This document shows positions 1 through 11,379 of a stretch of 64,000 nt of DNA, one piece after another. Positions within the stretch are counted from its first letter, which is position 1, and the number at the start of each line of letters is the position of its first letter. The notes under the pieces were generated by a model. That model did no database searches and had not been told where the DNA came from. It worked only from the letters and a program-made list of their open reading frames with translations. Origin of the DNA: Tillus elongatus (Eukaryota > Arthropoda > Insecta > Coleoptera > Cleridae); the NCBI GenBank assembly GCA_964006375.1, contig OZ023268.1:82657835-82721834 (forward strand), read 5' to 3'. The translations under genes and the position numbers were made by a program.

Positions 1-284
1 GGTAGTCAATTTTCATAGAAATGATCTGGCACAAAATATTTTATTATAACTTTGTTTTCTTGTAACATAGAAATGAAAATTTTGGTGCATAGTTTACTTT
101 TTATATCATACATCTACCTACCAAATTTGGTTATCATAGCTTCTTTAGTTTTTTGAGAAAAGAAAATTTTCCCGGAAAACCTCGTCAGATTTTCCTGACT
201 AACAAACTTATCCAAGCCATTTACAAAAGGAAGGTACGTGCCCAATTTTATCAAAATCGGCCAATTATTTTTTGAGTTATCGGT

Positions 285-382
<98 letters not shown>

Positions 383-513
383 TTGAAACTGACCCCGGAT
401 ATGGGTTTTAGGGGTCCTAGTTCACGCTCATTTGCAAAATTGTTTTCAAAATTCAAAAGTCGGGATCTCACCGTTAGTGAATTTTTTCTACGAAAATTCA
501 CTAATAGGCGCTA
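1..513 (-). repeat. Repeat X copy, cut by the window edge
   Basis: Non-coding dispersed repeat X, written here on the minus strand. The right edge is the X 5' terminal hairpin (TTAGTGAATTTT / AAAATTCACTAA type, about 474-513), followed inward by a conserved block, a (TA)n tract and an A/T-rich body. The window begins inside the 3' part of X: bases 1-60 match 46285-46345 almost exactly, so only the 3' hairpin is missing. No protein is implied; reading frames through the TA tract are only alternating Tyr-Ile. Confidence 0.75.
289..377. repeat. (TA)n microsatellite inside repeat X
   Basis: About 44 perfect TA units, between the X flanks 'gttatcggtgtga' on the left and 'cattgaaactgaccccgg' on the right. 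The same flanks bracket most other long TA tracts of the window. Confidence 0.95.
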
Positions 514-824
514 AATGTGGAATACCTTTTCATTAAAAATGTGTAATAACTAAACTTAAAATATAATGGGGCTATTGTTTTGGTAAAGGGCTCTTAGAGC
601 TTTACTTTGCATTTTACTTTATGACATTTATCAGACAGAATTTAAAAAATCTACTTTGTTGACATTTTGAGGAATTGAGAAAATCGGATGATAATGTGGA
701 ATACCCGGGTATGTTAAGGTGGAATAGGAAATAAATCTGTAAGAATTTGTGTAAATATGAGGTAATTTAGAAAGTATTAAGAGTTGCATTTATTAACAGA
801 TTTAAAGAAAAAGAAATATAGAAA
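514..824. other. Unassigned AT-rich stretch
   Basis: No frame, terminal repeat or known element seen. The short phrase 'gtggaatac' occurs twice (about 518 and 696), possibly the remains of a terminus of the neighbouring pogo-like element, but no matching end was found at the other side. Confidence 0.4.
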
Positions 825-2405
825 TAAGGCAAATATTGCCTTAAATTATGCGCAAAAGTCGCAAATATATGCTTCAATGTTGCTTTCTCCCCCACATTAT
901 CATGGCGCCAACCGTTACAATATACGCATTGGACCCTCTCCTCTTGCATCCTGCGAAAATTTGCCACTACAGAAAATGCACCCAGAATCAGGTCGTTCAT
1001 TGATTTCGTTGTCTTGGTTTTGTACTTGCTTAGTAAAAGCTTAATCGTCTGATGAAGAATCGTGCACAGAAACGTTTATTTCAGAATCTTCAGAAGACGA
1101 CAAGCTCTTTCGAGGTTTTTTAATAATGTGCTTAATCTTCTTCGTATTTTATTTACTTGTGCTAGGGTGATTTTCTCCAAATAATTTTTTGTTGCTTGTT
1201 CTTTCTTCTTTTTGTTGATTAGATAAGATGCCAGTTCTTCCTTGTTCGGTGTAAACGTGACAATTTTGGGTATACCTGCTTTGTGACCACGTGCTGCTTT
1301 CTCCCTTTTCAAATTTGGGATTGGTAGAATATCTGTAAGTAAACCTTTGTGATTTATTTTTATTAGGTGGACAGGTAGCTTGTCGGTTGATGTTGGTTTC
1401 ACCAGCAAGAAGAGGTTGAACGTCATTTGGGATAATTTCATCATGCTGCATTTCATTATCAGGTTGCACCTCATCAGCAGTTTTGAGTGTCGTCATCAGA
1501 AACTAAAAAATCTTCTTATTGGAAAACATTTCGTCTTACAGGATAAAGTCCAGTGATTCTAAATCCATTCACAGCTCTTTCTCCGCTTTGAATTTTTAGG
1601 TAGGCTCTACCGAATAATTCACCCATATCATTATGAGTCGCAGGGAGTTGATTTGATCTCAAAGAAATCCTGAGTTCTTCCTTGTAAGAAGTTTTTAGGG
1701 AACCCAATACAGTCTTATCAAGAGGCTGTTTGGTGACTGGTGTGCGGAGGTAAGCAACTAATGGTTACAAAATGTTGTTTTTTCAGCACAGTTACATCCA
1801 GATTTTTTGTATGTATATGATGACCATCCAAAATAATCAAACAGAACTTTCTTTTGTCGGTTTTACGTTCTCAATAAAGCGTTCGGACCACTGTGTGAAT
1901 AGATTAAGTTGGATCCATCCTGAGGGATGAAATGCAAAAATAGTTCCCGGTGGTGTTCCTTTCTTAAGTTGTTCATTGGACTTCTTCCTGGGGAATATCA
2001 TCATCGGAGGTACAAAGCTGCCTGCTGCACTCATCCATAAAACACATGTACTCAAGAACCCCCTTCTGCCGATGACCTGACCTGTCGCTTTCCTTTCAAT
2101 TCCATGACTGGGTAATTTCGATTGCACAATGCAAAGGCCAGTTAGATCAACGTTGAAAACTCGATCATGAGAAAAATTGTTCTCATCCATTACTTTTTCC
2201 AACAAACTAAAAAACTCAATATTTTGCTTGTTAAATCCTTTAACCCTATTTACAGACGTGTCAGTAGGTTGTCTTAATCTGTTTTGGAGATTATTACGCT
2301 TTGTAAGTTAAAAGGCATCGACCTGACGTCTCTTCCAGTTAAACTATAATACTTTTTTTCCATTAAAATAAGATAATTAACAAGCTCCTTAATTCCCCAA
2401 ATATT
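825..2405 (-). pseudogene. pogo/jerky-type DDE transposase, broken
   Basis: Degenerate cut-and-paste transposase read from about 2405 down to 825. In order: an N-terminal piece ending in 'YYSLTGRDVRSM'; 'RLRQPTDTS' and 'GFNKQNIEFF'; a first catalytic region 'VFNVDLTG' (families usually have DETG, so the residue after the Asp has changed); a second Asp region 'LIILDGHHIHTKNLD' near 1800-1835; and '[10 protein letters not shown]' followed after a frameshift by '[10 protein letters not shown]', the third acidic region. The characteristic tail '[17 protein letters not shown]' and '[11 protein letters not shown]' lies at 1516-1640. A Lys-rich C-terminus follows, then an acidic Ser-rich stretch ending near 1041 and a possible Cys-rich finger ('CIFCSGKF', 'CVYC.GWRHD') at 825-990. 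At least three frameshifts make it inactive. Family placement in pogo/Tigger/jerky is by motif; confidence is high for the superfamily and moderate for the subfamily. Confidence 0.8.
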
Positions 2406-2965
2406 TTGGAAGTGAGTTTCACGGGCCCAATGAGGATTTTGCAGCCAGTAGTGACTATTATGTCGGTTTACTCTCCCGTTATTGTGGAACCGAGATCCAT
2501 CAATCCACATAACTTGACTAAGGAATGCTGGATTATCATTCAACTGGGCCAACAAAAAGGCGATTAATTCCAATCGTCTTTCATAACCATTGGGTATTTA
2601 GTCTTGAACAAGATGCATTTTAAAAGGATGGTGTCCATTATCGATTATAATTCGTTCCACTGAACTTTTGCTTATATCGGTTTCTTCATATATTCTTCGG
2701 ACTAACGCATGAGGTTTTACCGCCACGAGTGCAAGGGCATTGATTATATTGGTTTCGTTTCTTACTGGTTTGGCATGTTGAGCACCTTTTGAGATTGGAA
2801 AAGAACCAGTACGCATTCTTGGTTCTACATTTGAAAATGATGGTGTCGGCCTCTCTGGAAATCGCTCACTGTATAACTGTTATACATCCTAAGAATGTTT
2901 GCCACACTAACCATAGATAAGTAACATATCAACGTATTCCTTAGAACCAAAACGTGAAGGCATAT
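2405..2965 (-). pseudogene. DUF4817/DDE_3 mariner-like transposase, 5' part
   Basis: Reading minus from an ATG at about 2965: 'MPSRFGSKEYVDMLLIYG', then stops, then 'RFPERPTPSF' and 'RTGSF', which is the helix-turn-helix DUF4817 start of a large insect mariner-related family. It continues with 'PVRNETNIINALALV' and 'ISKSSVERII', 'HPFKMHLVQD', then 'ELIAFLLAQLNDNPAFLSQV', 'NGRVNRHNSHYW' and 'NPHWARETH', the region around the first catalytic Asp. Just after this (about 2405) the homology stops and the pogo-like protein begins on the same strand without a gap, so the second and third acidic residues are missing. At least four stops or frameshifts. A truncated relic; the junction is an insertion or recombination scar. 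Confidence 0.8.
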
Positions 2966-3102
2966 TTACTAGGAACATTTTTTTACAAGAAGTTATTTAA
3001 CTGTCAGAGATCCAACTAGTATTAACATAATAGGTACTAAACCAGCGGCCTACAGAAATGACCATTATTGTTAATTATTTCGGAAACGGTTAACATAAGG
3101 TG
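2966..3102. other. Short unassigned spacer
   Basis: AT-rich; nothing recognised between the transposase start and the hammerhead repeat. Confidence 0.4.
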
Positions 3103-3407
3103 CAGAAACTATTATACATTTTCGTTAGAGAATTGAATAGAGAATTCAAATATATGTACCACCAACACATTACCAAATCAATCATATGGAACCATATCAT
3201 ATTCTCTGGAAATTGTGGGTTTGCTCGATCATATAAGTTTGCCAAAGTTGGCACAATTTGGAGAACCCAATTCATCACAATACAGTTTTTAGACCTGACG
3301 ATCGTTTCGCTAACAAAGTTAGCGTCATCAGAGGGATGAACAAACTAAGTGAATAAAGACTAGAACTACTATTTATATGTTAGTTGCCAAGCAGTTGCGA
3401 ACACTTT
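3103..3407 (-). repeat. ~305-bp hammerhead-bearing direct repeat, copy 1
   Basis: Nearly identical to 5392-5696 (I count roughly 14 differences in 300 bases). Read on the minus strand it contains a hammerhead-like core, then the phrase complementary to 'gagaacccaa..catcacaatac', which also follows the core in the Penelope-like terminal repeats at 13.8, 15.15, 21.8 and 24.1 kb. The pair flanks a jockey copy. A single ~305-bp unit with one hammerhead per unit is the layout of animal retrozymes or PLE terminal repeats. Confidence 0.8.
3291..3340 (-). ncRNA. Hammerhead ribozyme-like motif (best copy)
   Basis: Minus strand 5'-3': a CCCT strand of helix I, the box CTGATGA (3331-3325), a helix II hairpin GCTAAC-TTT-GTTAGC, the box GAAAC (3308-3304), a short self-complementary CGATCG as helix III, then the GTC cleavage triplet (3299-3297) and AGG, which pairs with the helix I strand. 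These are the conserved boxes of a type I hammerhead, including the very short helix III known from Penelope-like elements and retrozymes, which may act as a dimer. One flaw: helix II could extend to 7 bp and sequester the G of GAAA, or an unpaired C lies before helix II. Cleavage is predicted, not shown. Confidence 0.65.
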
Positions 3408-5388
3408 TCGGTCCAGTATCAAGGAAATGATACTCGAAAAGAACCGCGTGCGTTGACTATCTCAACGCACCGGAAACCCCACCGACAAACAAGACGCAAA
3501 CAGACTCATCAAGCAAGTACGATCCGCCCTACAAGAACTCCGCAACAATCGTTGGGAGGAGCGCCTGCAAACCCTGTCTACCCAAGACAATTCCGTCTGG
3601 CAAATGGCAAAAGCCCAAAAACTTCCGATATACCCGCTTCACGGCCGTAACGGTGTCGTATACACGGATATGGAGAAAGCTACTGCATTCGCAGATCATC
3701 TGCAATTCAGCCCGAATTATAACAACGGTGATCTGTCGCACGTAGCAAGAACGCACCACTACGTCAGGAGTGCGCTTCGCGCCACCTCAGACACAATTAT
3801 CGAGCCCACAACTTTCGAAGAAGTTTCCCAAATAATCAATCATTAAAAATACGAAAGCTCCGGGATACGATGGAATCTCCAACGTAGCCCTGAAAAACCT
3901 CCCCCGCAAAGCCTAGTTACGATAATGAATGCCATGCTGCGATTTCAACATTTTCCTTCCATGTGGAAACTTGCCGACATTATCAACATCCCGAAACCCA
4001 GCAAAGATCCGCTGTTCCCTCAGAATTACAGGCCCATTAGCCTGCTACCAGTCATCGGGAAAATGCCGAAAAACTGATTAAGAAAAGGCTAGCTTCTTTC
4101 ACATCAGAAAATCATATCCTCCCGGATGAGCAATTCGGTTTCAGACACCAGCACCACAGACCAAGTCCTTCGTGTGGTGGAAAACATCACCGAAGGATTT
4201 AATAAAAACAAGTCAACTGGTGCAATATTTCTTGACATTGCTCAAGCCTTCGATAGGGTTTGGCATGCGGGCCTCCTAAACAAACTTCTATCATTTAATT
4301 ATCCCCTCCCTCTGATTCTGCTAATCAGGTCATACCTACAACAGAGGAAGTACCAGGTCAAACATCTGGGAGCCAGATCTAGAACGCACCCAGCCACGGC
4401 TGGTCTCCCGCAGGGTTCTGCTATCTCCCCTCTGCTGTACAATATATTTGTTGCAGACATTCCGACAGCCCCCCTAAACGTGACATACGCACTGTACGCA
4501 GACGACACTACCATCCTCAGCAGCTCCACTCAGTCGAGGATAATAACCGAACGACTTCAGAACGCCGTAGTCGAGCTGCAATCATGGTATAGGAAATCCC
4601 TTCTAGCCATAAACCCCGATAAATGTTAAGCTTTCCTATTTTCCAAGAGGACACACACCTCACGAACACGTTTCATTGGACAACCGTCTAATTCCCTAGC
4701 AAGATTCCGCCAAATACCTCGGGGTTTTCCTCGACAAACACTTAACATGGCGCCCCCATGTCGATCACGCCCGAAATAAAGCATCGATGTTCATCTCGAA
4801 GCTGTTCCCACTTCTAAATAGAAATTCCAAATTGTCCATGAACAATAAGTTGCTCATGTACAAAGTCATTATCCGGCCAGCCTTGACCTATGCATCACCT
4901 GCATGGGACACCGTGGCCGCGACACACATCAAGACCCTTCAAATCATCTAGAACAAAATTCTGAGAATGGTTACCGGAGCGCCATGGTTTGTCCGAAGCA
5001 GTCAGATTCACTCTGATCTGGAAATGCCTTCGATACTTGAGTTTATAACTCAACTATCCACAACCCAGTTCGCAAAAGCCGCTTCTCACCCAAATGCTCT
5101 TCTCCGTAGTGCCACCGACTACGACGAGCAACTTCCACATAAGCATAAGCGTCCAAAGCTTATACTTACCCGCTAATGCCCCCGCGGCAAAAACAGAATG
5201 GAAACATTCATACCCAAAAAGTCATTGTGTGTCATCTTTCCGACGAAGGTATGGACTAAGGTCCGGTACTCCCAGGGAGGGGGTTTTAGTGAGTACAGTC
5301 TCACAGTACCTCGATATCCCACGGCACCTACGGGGCCGTGAATGGGGTCTGCATGAGCATTTCCCCCTCCTGTATCAAAAAAAAAATC
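3408..5388 (+). mobile_element. jockey-like non-LTR retrotransposon copy 1, 5' truncated
   Basis: Truncated LINE ending in an A-run (about 5379-5388). It holds most of the RT coding part, without endonuclease. Its 5' edge ('ttttcggtcc') lies within a few bases of that of the second copy (33960), although the flanks differ. It lies between two copies of the ~305-bp hammerhead repeat, so it probably inserted into a tandem pair. Compared with copy 2 it retains about 265 more bases near 4727-4990. Confidence 0.85.
3440..5176 (+). pseudogene. jockey-type reverse transcriptase, broken
   Basis: RT of a jockey-clade LINE, which would copy its own RNA into DNA at the target site. Visible in order: linker 'RTGNPTDK.DANRLIKQVR', 'NSVWQMAKA'; palm/finger 'NYRPISLLPVIGK' at about 4023; 'TDQVLRVVENITEGFN'; 'GAIFLDIAQAFDRVWH' with the first catalytic Asp; 'GLPQGSAISPLLYNIF'; the catalytic 'YALYADDTTIL' at about 4490; then a thumb with 'AKYLGVFLDKHLTWRPHV' in another frame and 'IIRPALTYASPAWD'. 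The longest open piece is 4126-4629. Stops and frameshifts near 3845, 3915, 4075, 4627, 4700 and 4950 break it. The endonuclease is absent. Confidence 0.9.
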
Positions 5389-5391
5389 ATG

Positions 5392-5696
5392 TGCGGAAAC
5401 TATTATACATTTTCGTTAGAGAATTGAATAGAGAATTCCAATATATGGACCACCAACACATTACCAAATCAATCATATGGAACCATATCATATTAGCTGG
5501 AACTTGTGGGTTTGCTCGATCATATAGATTTGCCAAAGTTGGCATAATTTGGTGAACCCAATTCATCACAATACAGTTTGTTGACCTGACGATCGTTTCG
5601 CCAGCAAAGTTAGCGTCATCAAAGAGATGAACAAACTAAGTGAATAAAGACTAGAACTACCATTTATATGTTAGTTGCCAAGCAGTTGCGAACAGT
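5392..5696 (-). repeat. ~305-bp hammerhead-bearing direct repeat, copy 2
   Basis: Second copy of 3103-3407, same orientation, beginning right after the jockey A-run. If the jockey is removed the two copies become a head-to-tail dimer with a period of about 310 bp. See copy 1 for structure. Confidence 0.8.
5582..5631 (-). ncRNA. Hammerhead-like motif, degenerate
   Basis: Same architecture as 3291-3340, but the first box reads TTGATGA (the conserved C is lost) and helix II has a mismatch (GCTAAC / GCTGGC). GAAAC and GTC are kept. Probably inactive. Confidence 0.5.
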
Positions 5697-7060
5697 GTCC
5701 TCGAGGAAGGTATACAGGCAGACTCCTACTGTTGAGTCTTATATCGCTGTAAAAAAATGATTTTTTATAAATATGCTGAAGATACTGAATTTATTCCATT
5801 CGGCTCTTCCAGGATGTATACTTATCACAAACTTTAAATGTTAGTAAAGTGCAGACCCCACAGGAGAATTCCAATTATATAGTTGTGAAAAACAAAAAAA
5901 TAATCGGAATAAATGAATCCTTTTATTCTGTGCTTGTACATTCATTACTGAACCGCCAGCAGAATAAATGAAATATATAACAGCATATCATTTTTAATTA
6001 GTACTTACCAAAACAGACTTCAAACTTTCATTAACAAATTAAAAAGAGACTCTTTCATTAGCTCTGTAATCTCCCTCAGATAGCAGAGTGTCATTTGTTT
6101 CGTCCCAGGCTCAGCCAACTTCGACTAATTTACATATTTAATAGTGAACAGGCATTTCAGCAAATAGGGGAGAGACGCGTTATTTACAAGACGCTGAGTC
6201 CTTCGTTTATGGTAGTTTAAAAAGAAAACTGTCTCTAAAGCGTCTGTAGTATCTGGAAAAGTCACGCTATATGATCGTTATGGAGGGCCCACAAAGTTGT
6301 TAGATGCCGCCTAGTCTAGGAGTCAAGAGACAAAGGAAAAAAGTATTAAACTAATAAAGTAAGAGATGTTTGAGACCCAAAACACTACATGAGAATGCGG
6401 CTCAAGACTTGATGACTATTTGCATAAAATATTTCTTTAGGTTATAAGAAAAATCACCCCCCTCATAAGCCAGAACATAAATTAAAAATATATTTATTAT
6501 AATGTTGTTTTATTTTAATGTTCAGCAGTATTTTAAACAGTGGAAAATTGATAAATAAATAATAGCTTCTCCAATAAACAAATTAAAAATAAAATTAAAT
6601 CAATACGTACCATTTACTTTCGTGACAAGACAAGTGACATTATATAACCAAAACTTCAACATACATTTAAAACGAAAATATTGTTTGCTACCTCATATAA
6701 TAAAAAGTCTGTACGCAGCAAGTGCGTTATGGTAACAAATTTTCATAGAACCCTTTTTAATGTTAAATATGTTTTTTAAGAAAGACATCAAATTTAGTAG
6801 ATATTGTTTAACCGTTATAGTGGAGACAAAATTCGTACATATTTTTTCACGCGAATTCGCAAAGATCTTTTAACAGTAACTTTTTACACGAAAATGTTGT
6901 TAAAAAAATACATACCATTGAAATTATGCACCTGTGTTATTACAATTGAAAATTTGAACCAATGTAAGTAAAGAAAAATATAAGCGGAAAAATGTCAATT
7001 CAATGTCTAATTGATAGTTGACTTTATAGTTGTAAAGTAGGTCTGCGAATAAAGGCGATT
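5697..7060. other. Unassigned AT-rich stretch
   Basis: No coding frame or strong repeat structure seen, except one X 3'-type hairpin at 6707-6740 ('gtacgcagcaagtgcgttatgg'), which suggests an old X terminus followed by X-like body. Confidence 0.4.
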
Positions 7061-7061
7061 A

Positions 7062-7104
7062 TTATTACTATTATTTATTATTATTATTATTTTATTATTA
7101 TTAA
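7062..7104. repeat. (ATT)n-type microsatellite, imperfect
   Basis: Irregular run of att/tta units. Confidence 0.8.
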
Positions 7105-7116
7105 ATATTCATATTT

Positions 7117-7390
7117 TCATGTCACAAGCTGTCAGAAATAATAACGGTATTAGAGTCTGTCACAAGTTTCATATGACAATTTTCCGAAATAAAACTCAAA
7201 ATTTTCCCGAAAAAACTGGTCCGATTTTCCTGGCTAACGAACTTATCCAAGCCACTTGCAAAAGGAAGGTACTCACCAAATTTGATCAGAATCGGCCTAT
7301 TATTTTTTGAGTTATCGGTTTGATATATATAAACACAGATCTCTCCATTAGTGAATGTTTCGTTCTACGAAACATTCGCTATTATAATGT
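7117..7390 (-). repeat. Repeat X, short copy
   Basis: X body phrases ('ttttcccgaaaaaactggtccgatt', 'ttatccaagccacttgcaaaaggaagg', 'gagttatcggt') lead to a TA tract of only a few units and the 5' terminal hairpin (about 7352-7384). Confidence 0.7.
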
Positions 7391-9045
7391 AAAAAACTAT
7401 TTGTTTACACAAAAACTAGAATTAGGTACGCTATTTATGTGTCACACCTATAACTAAAAAAATAATGGACCGATTTTGATAAAACTTGGTGAGTACCTTC
7501 CTTTCGCAAGTGGCTTGGATAAGTTCGTTAGCCAGGAAAATCTGCAGAGGTTTTCCCGGAAAATTTTGTGTTTTCTTTCGAAAAAAATTATATCTCCGCA
7601 ATTAACAAAGTAAGGGCAACCAAACTTGGTACGCGGATTTATATCATTATAGGTAAATTTAGCTCTGTAGGTTAAAGGACAAAAAAGTTACAGGCATTTA
7701 CAGAACAATAAATTTGGGTTTTCCTCAAAACTTCAAAGTCGCAATTTAAAACGTCAAAATTCATAATATTTATGCAATGAACCTGAAACTAATATAAGCT
7801 ATTGAAGGAAAATGTCTCAAGAATAATGTTTTACAAATCCTGAAGTCTTAGTTTCAATCGTCATTGTCCTTCATTTTACTAAAATATTCCCAGAAAATTC
7901 ATTTCAAATAGACCCTTTTTCTGATGCTTTGGTAGTAGTGTTGGCTATAGAGTTTATCGGTTAATGGTATGTCATTTTTGTCGAATTTCCGTAAAAAATC
8001 TTTAAAGCTCAATAGATCCGTTATTATGCAAGATACGAAAAAAAATTGTATACATTAATTATAGTGTCTTGAGCTACATCTTAAAAAATATTTCTGCAAT
8101 TACAGGGTGGCCTATAAGTCGTTGGTGATTAAAATTTTCTTTTTTAGTGAATTTTCTTAAAAAATTCACTAATGGGGAGATCCGTGTTCGTTAGCCAGGA
8201 AAATCGGACCAGGTTTTTCCGAAAAATGTTGTGTTTTCTTTCTAAAAAAATTCATATCTCCGGAAGCAACAAAGTGAGGGCAACCAAATTTGGTACGCGT
8301 ATTTGTAATATAAAGAGAGAACCATGTACCAAAATTTAGGTCTGTAAGTTTAAGGACTAAAAAGTTACGGGCAGCTAAAGAAACAAATTTTGGAGTTTTC
8401 CTCGAAACGTCAAACTCGCAATTTAAAACGTCAAAATTGGCACTGTTTAGGCAAAGAACGTGAAACAAATACGAATTGTAAAAAGAAAATGTTGCAAGAA
8501 GAGCGTTCTGCGAACCCCTAAGTTTCAGATTCAACCGTCATTGCCCTTCATTTTACTAAAATATTTACAGAAAATTCATTTCAAATAGACCCTTTCTCTG
8601 GTGCTTTGGCTGTCGGTTTAGTTAAGTTGATGCTTTCGCTGTAGGTTTAGTGAAGTTTATGATTTAACGGTCTATAATTTTTAGCTAATTTTCGTAGAAC
8701 AAATTCGTTACTGCATTTTAGCATTTTTTATCGAAATATGATGCATGTTTGTAAGAAAAAATCTGGACGCAGTAAGTGCGTTTTGGTAGCAAATTTTCAT
8801 TAAATCATTCAAATTTCAATAACTCAATTTGCTATTAACATAAGTTTTGTTGGTTAGGAAACCAGCATTTAACTTTGTTTTCGGAAAATGTTTGTTTGAA
8901 CGCAGCAAGGGCGTTTACAATAACAATAATAATACGTTCATTGTTCACCAGGTATACTACATTAGATACGGAAATTTAAAACGTAACGCTTAATTAAACT
9001 AATTAATTAATTAAATAGATAAAGCTGGAAACAAACATTTAAAAC

Positions 9046-9345
9046 TCTGGACGCAGCAAGTGCGTTATGGAAGTGAATTTTCATTAAAATGTTTTTAATT
9101 ACAAATATATCGCTCTAATGCGAGCCGGAATCAATTTGTTTACCGGTATAACCTATATAGTAGGAACAATGTACCATATTTTATCAAAATAATTATTTGA
9201 AAATGTACAAAAATTTTCCGAAAATAAACTTTAAATGTTTCCGAGAAAACTGGTCTCCTAGCCAATGAACCTTACGTTAATAGCAAATTGAGTTATTGAA
9301 ATTTGAAACATTTAATGAAAATTTGCAACCAAAACGCACTTGCTG
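9046..9345. repeat. ~300-bp module bounded by inverted X hairpins
   Basis: Begins with the 3' hairpin of X reversed ('ctggacgcagcaagtgcgtt') and ends with its complement ('aacgcacttgctgcgtt'). Related segments occur at 32225-32520, 44168-44797 (with an insertion) and 62008-62322. Non-coding, MITE-like in shape. Confidence 0.65.
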
Positions 9346-10590
9346 CGTTCATACAAAAATTTTCCGTAAATAAAGTTAAGCGTTAGTTTCCTAACCAACA
9401 AAACTTACGTTAATAGCAAATTGAGTTATTGAAATGTGAAGAATTTAATGAAAATTTGTTACCAAAACGCACTTACTGCGTCCAGATTTTTTTCTTACAA
9501 ACATGCATCATATTTTGATAAAAAAAATGCTAAAATGCAGTAACGAATTTGTTCTACGAAAATTAGCTAAAAATTATAGACCGTTAAACCATAAACTTCA
9601 CTAAAGCTACAGCGAAATGATCAACTTAACTAAACCGACAGCCAAAGCATCAGAGAAAAGGTCTATTTGAAATGAAATTTCTGTAAATATTTTAGTAAAA
9701 TGAAGGGCAATGACGTTTGAATTTGAAACATAAGGGTTCTCAGAACACTCTTCTTGCAACATTTTCTTTTCACAATCCGTATTTTTTTCACGTTCTTTGC
9801 CTAAACATTGCCAATTTTGACGTTTTATATTGCGAGATTGACGTTTAAAATTGCGAGCTTGACGTTTTGCGGAAAACTCCAAAATTTGTTTCTTTATATA
9901 TAAACACGGATCTCCATTAGTGAAAAAGAAAATTTGAATCACCAACGACTTATGGGCCAGCCTGTAATTGTAGAAATATTTTTTCGTATCTTGCATAATA
10001 ACGGATATATTGGGCTTTAAAGATTTTTTACGAAAATTCGACAAAAATGATATACCCTTATCCGATAAACTCTACAGCCAACACTACTGCCAAAGCATCA
10101 GAGAAAGGGTCTATTTGAAATGAATTTTCTGGGAATATTTTAGTAAAATGAAGGACAATGACGATTGAAACTAAGACTTCAGGCTTTGTAAAACATTATT
10201 CTTGAGACATTTTCCTTCCATAGCTCATATTAGTTTCAGGTTCATTGCCTAAATATTACCAATTTTTTGACGTTTTAAATCGCGACTTTGACGTTTTGAG
10301 GAAAACCCACATTTATTTTTCTTTAAATGCCTGTAACTTTTTTGTCCTTTAACCTACAGAGCTAAGTTTTGGTAGGGAACTTGCATATAATGACATAAAC
10401 CCGCGTACCAAATTTGGTTGCCCTTACTTTGTTAATTTTGGAGATATAATTTTTTTTCGAAAGAAAACACAACATTTTCCAGGAAAACCTCGGCGGATTT
10501 TCCTGGCTAACGAACGTATCCAAGCCACTTGCGAAAGGAAGTTTTATCAAAATCGGTCCAGTATTTTTTTTTTGTTACAGGTGTGACACA

Positions 10591-10714
<124 letters not shown>

Positions 10715-10840
10715 TCTGAAACCGACCTCGGATTTGGGTTCCAGGGGTCCTAAATAGCGCCCATTTGAAGAAATTTTTTCAAAATTCAAAAGTTGGAATC
10801 TCCTCACTAGTGAATTTTTTAAAGAAAATTCACTAAAAAG

Positions 10841-11379
10841 GAAAATGAAAACAAAATGTTAAATTAATAAGTATAAATATTGTATATAATATAAATCTGC
10901 TTTAAAGATTATTACACAAATAATGTGTATGTATCTGTATACAAGTACATATCTGTACTGTGTATCATTTTTTATATGTCACCTGTATAAATCTAACTAT
11001 GAAAAGGAAGCACAGCTGAGCCGACTAATAGATGAACTGCTCGTCCCACAGTATGTTTATATAAGTATCTAAAAGTTTTTAAATAAATCTCAAAAAATAC
11101 AAAGACTAGAAAAACCCTGCATCCTTTCTTAAGTCTCTTACAACAATCCATTATTAAAGTTTATGGAAGCAGAACGTTATATAAAGTATCATTGTTATTG
11201 TAGCCCCTTTTTTGTCAACTAAACTATTTATTTGTATCGTGTCTAATAAGGTGTTTAGTCTCTGCTGTACATTAAACCTGAGTAATGCAGCAGACTTTCA
11301 TAATTAATTACTAGTAACGAATTTATAAAAGGCATGCTCGTTAAAAATAACAACATTCTCGAAAGAAATTAGTGTTGCA
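10841..11379. other. Unassigned AT-rich stretch
   Basis: No frame or terminal repeat recognised; may belong to the 5' part of the LINE that follows. Confidence 0.35.

Noticed and set aside
272..514. Tyr-Ile repeat proteins across the TA tracts
   Set aside because: (TA)n is open in every frame; the flanks are repeat X and the frames have no conservation other than the DNA repeat.
7352..7384. Transcription terminator-like hairpins
   Set aside because: The TTAGTGAATTTT palindrome is a recurrent end of repeat X, not a gene-linked terminator.
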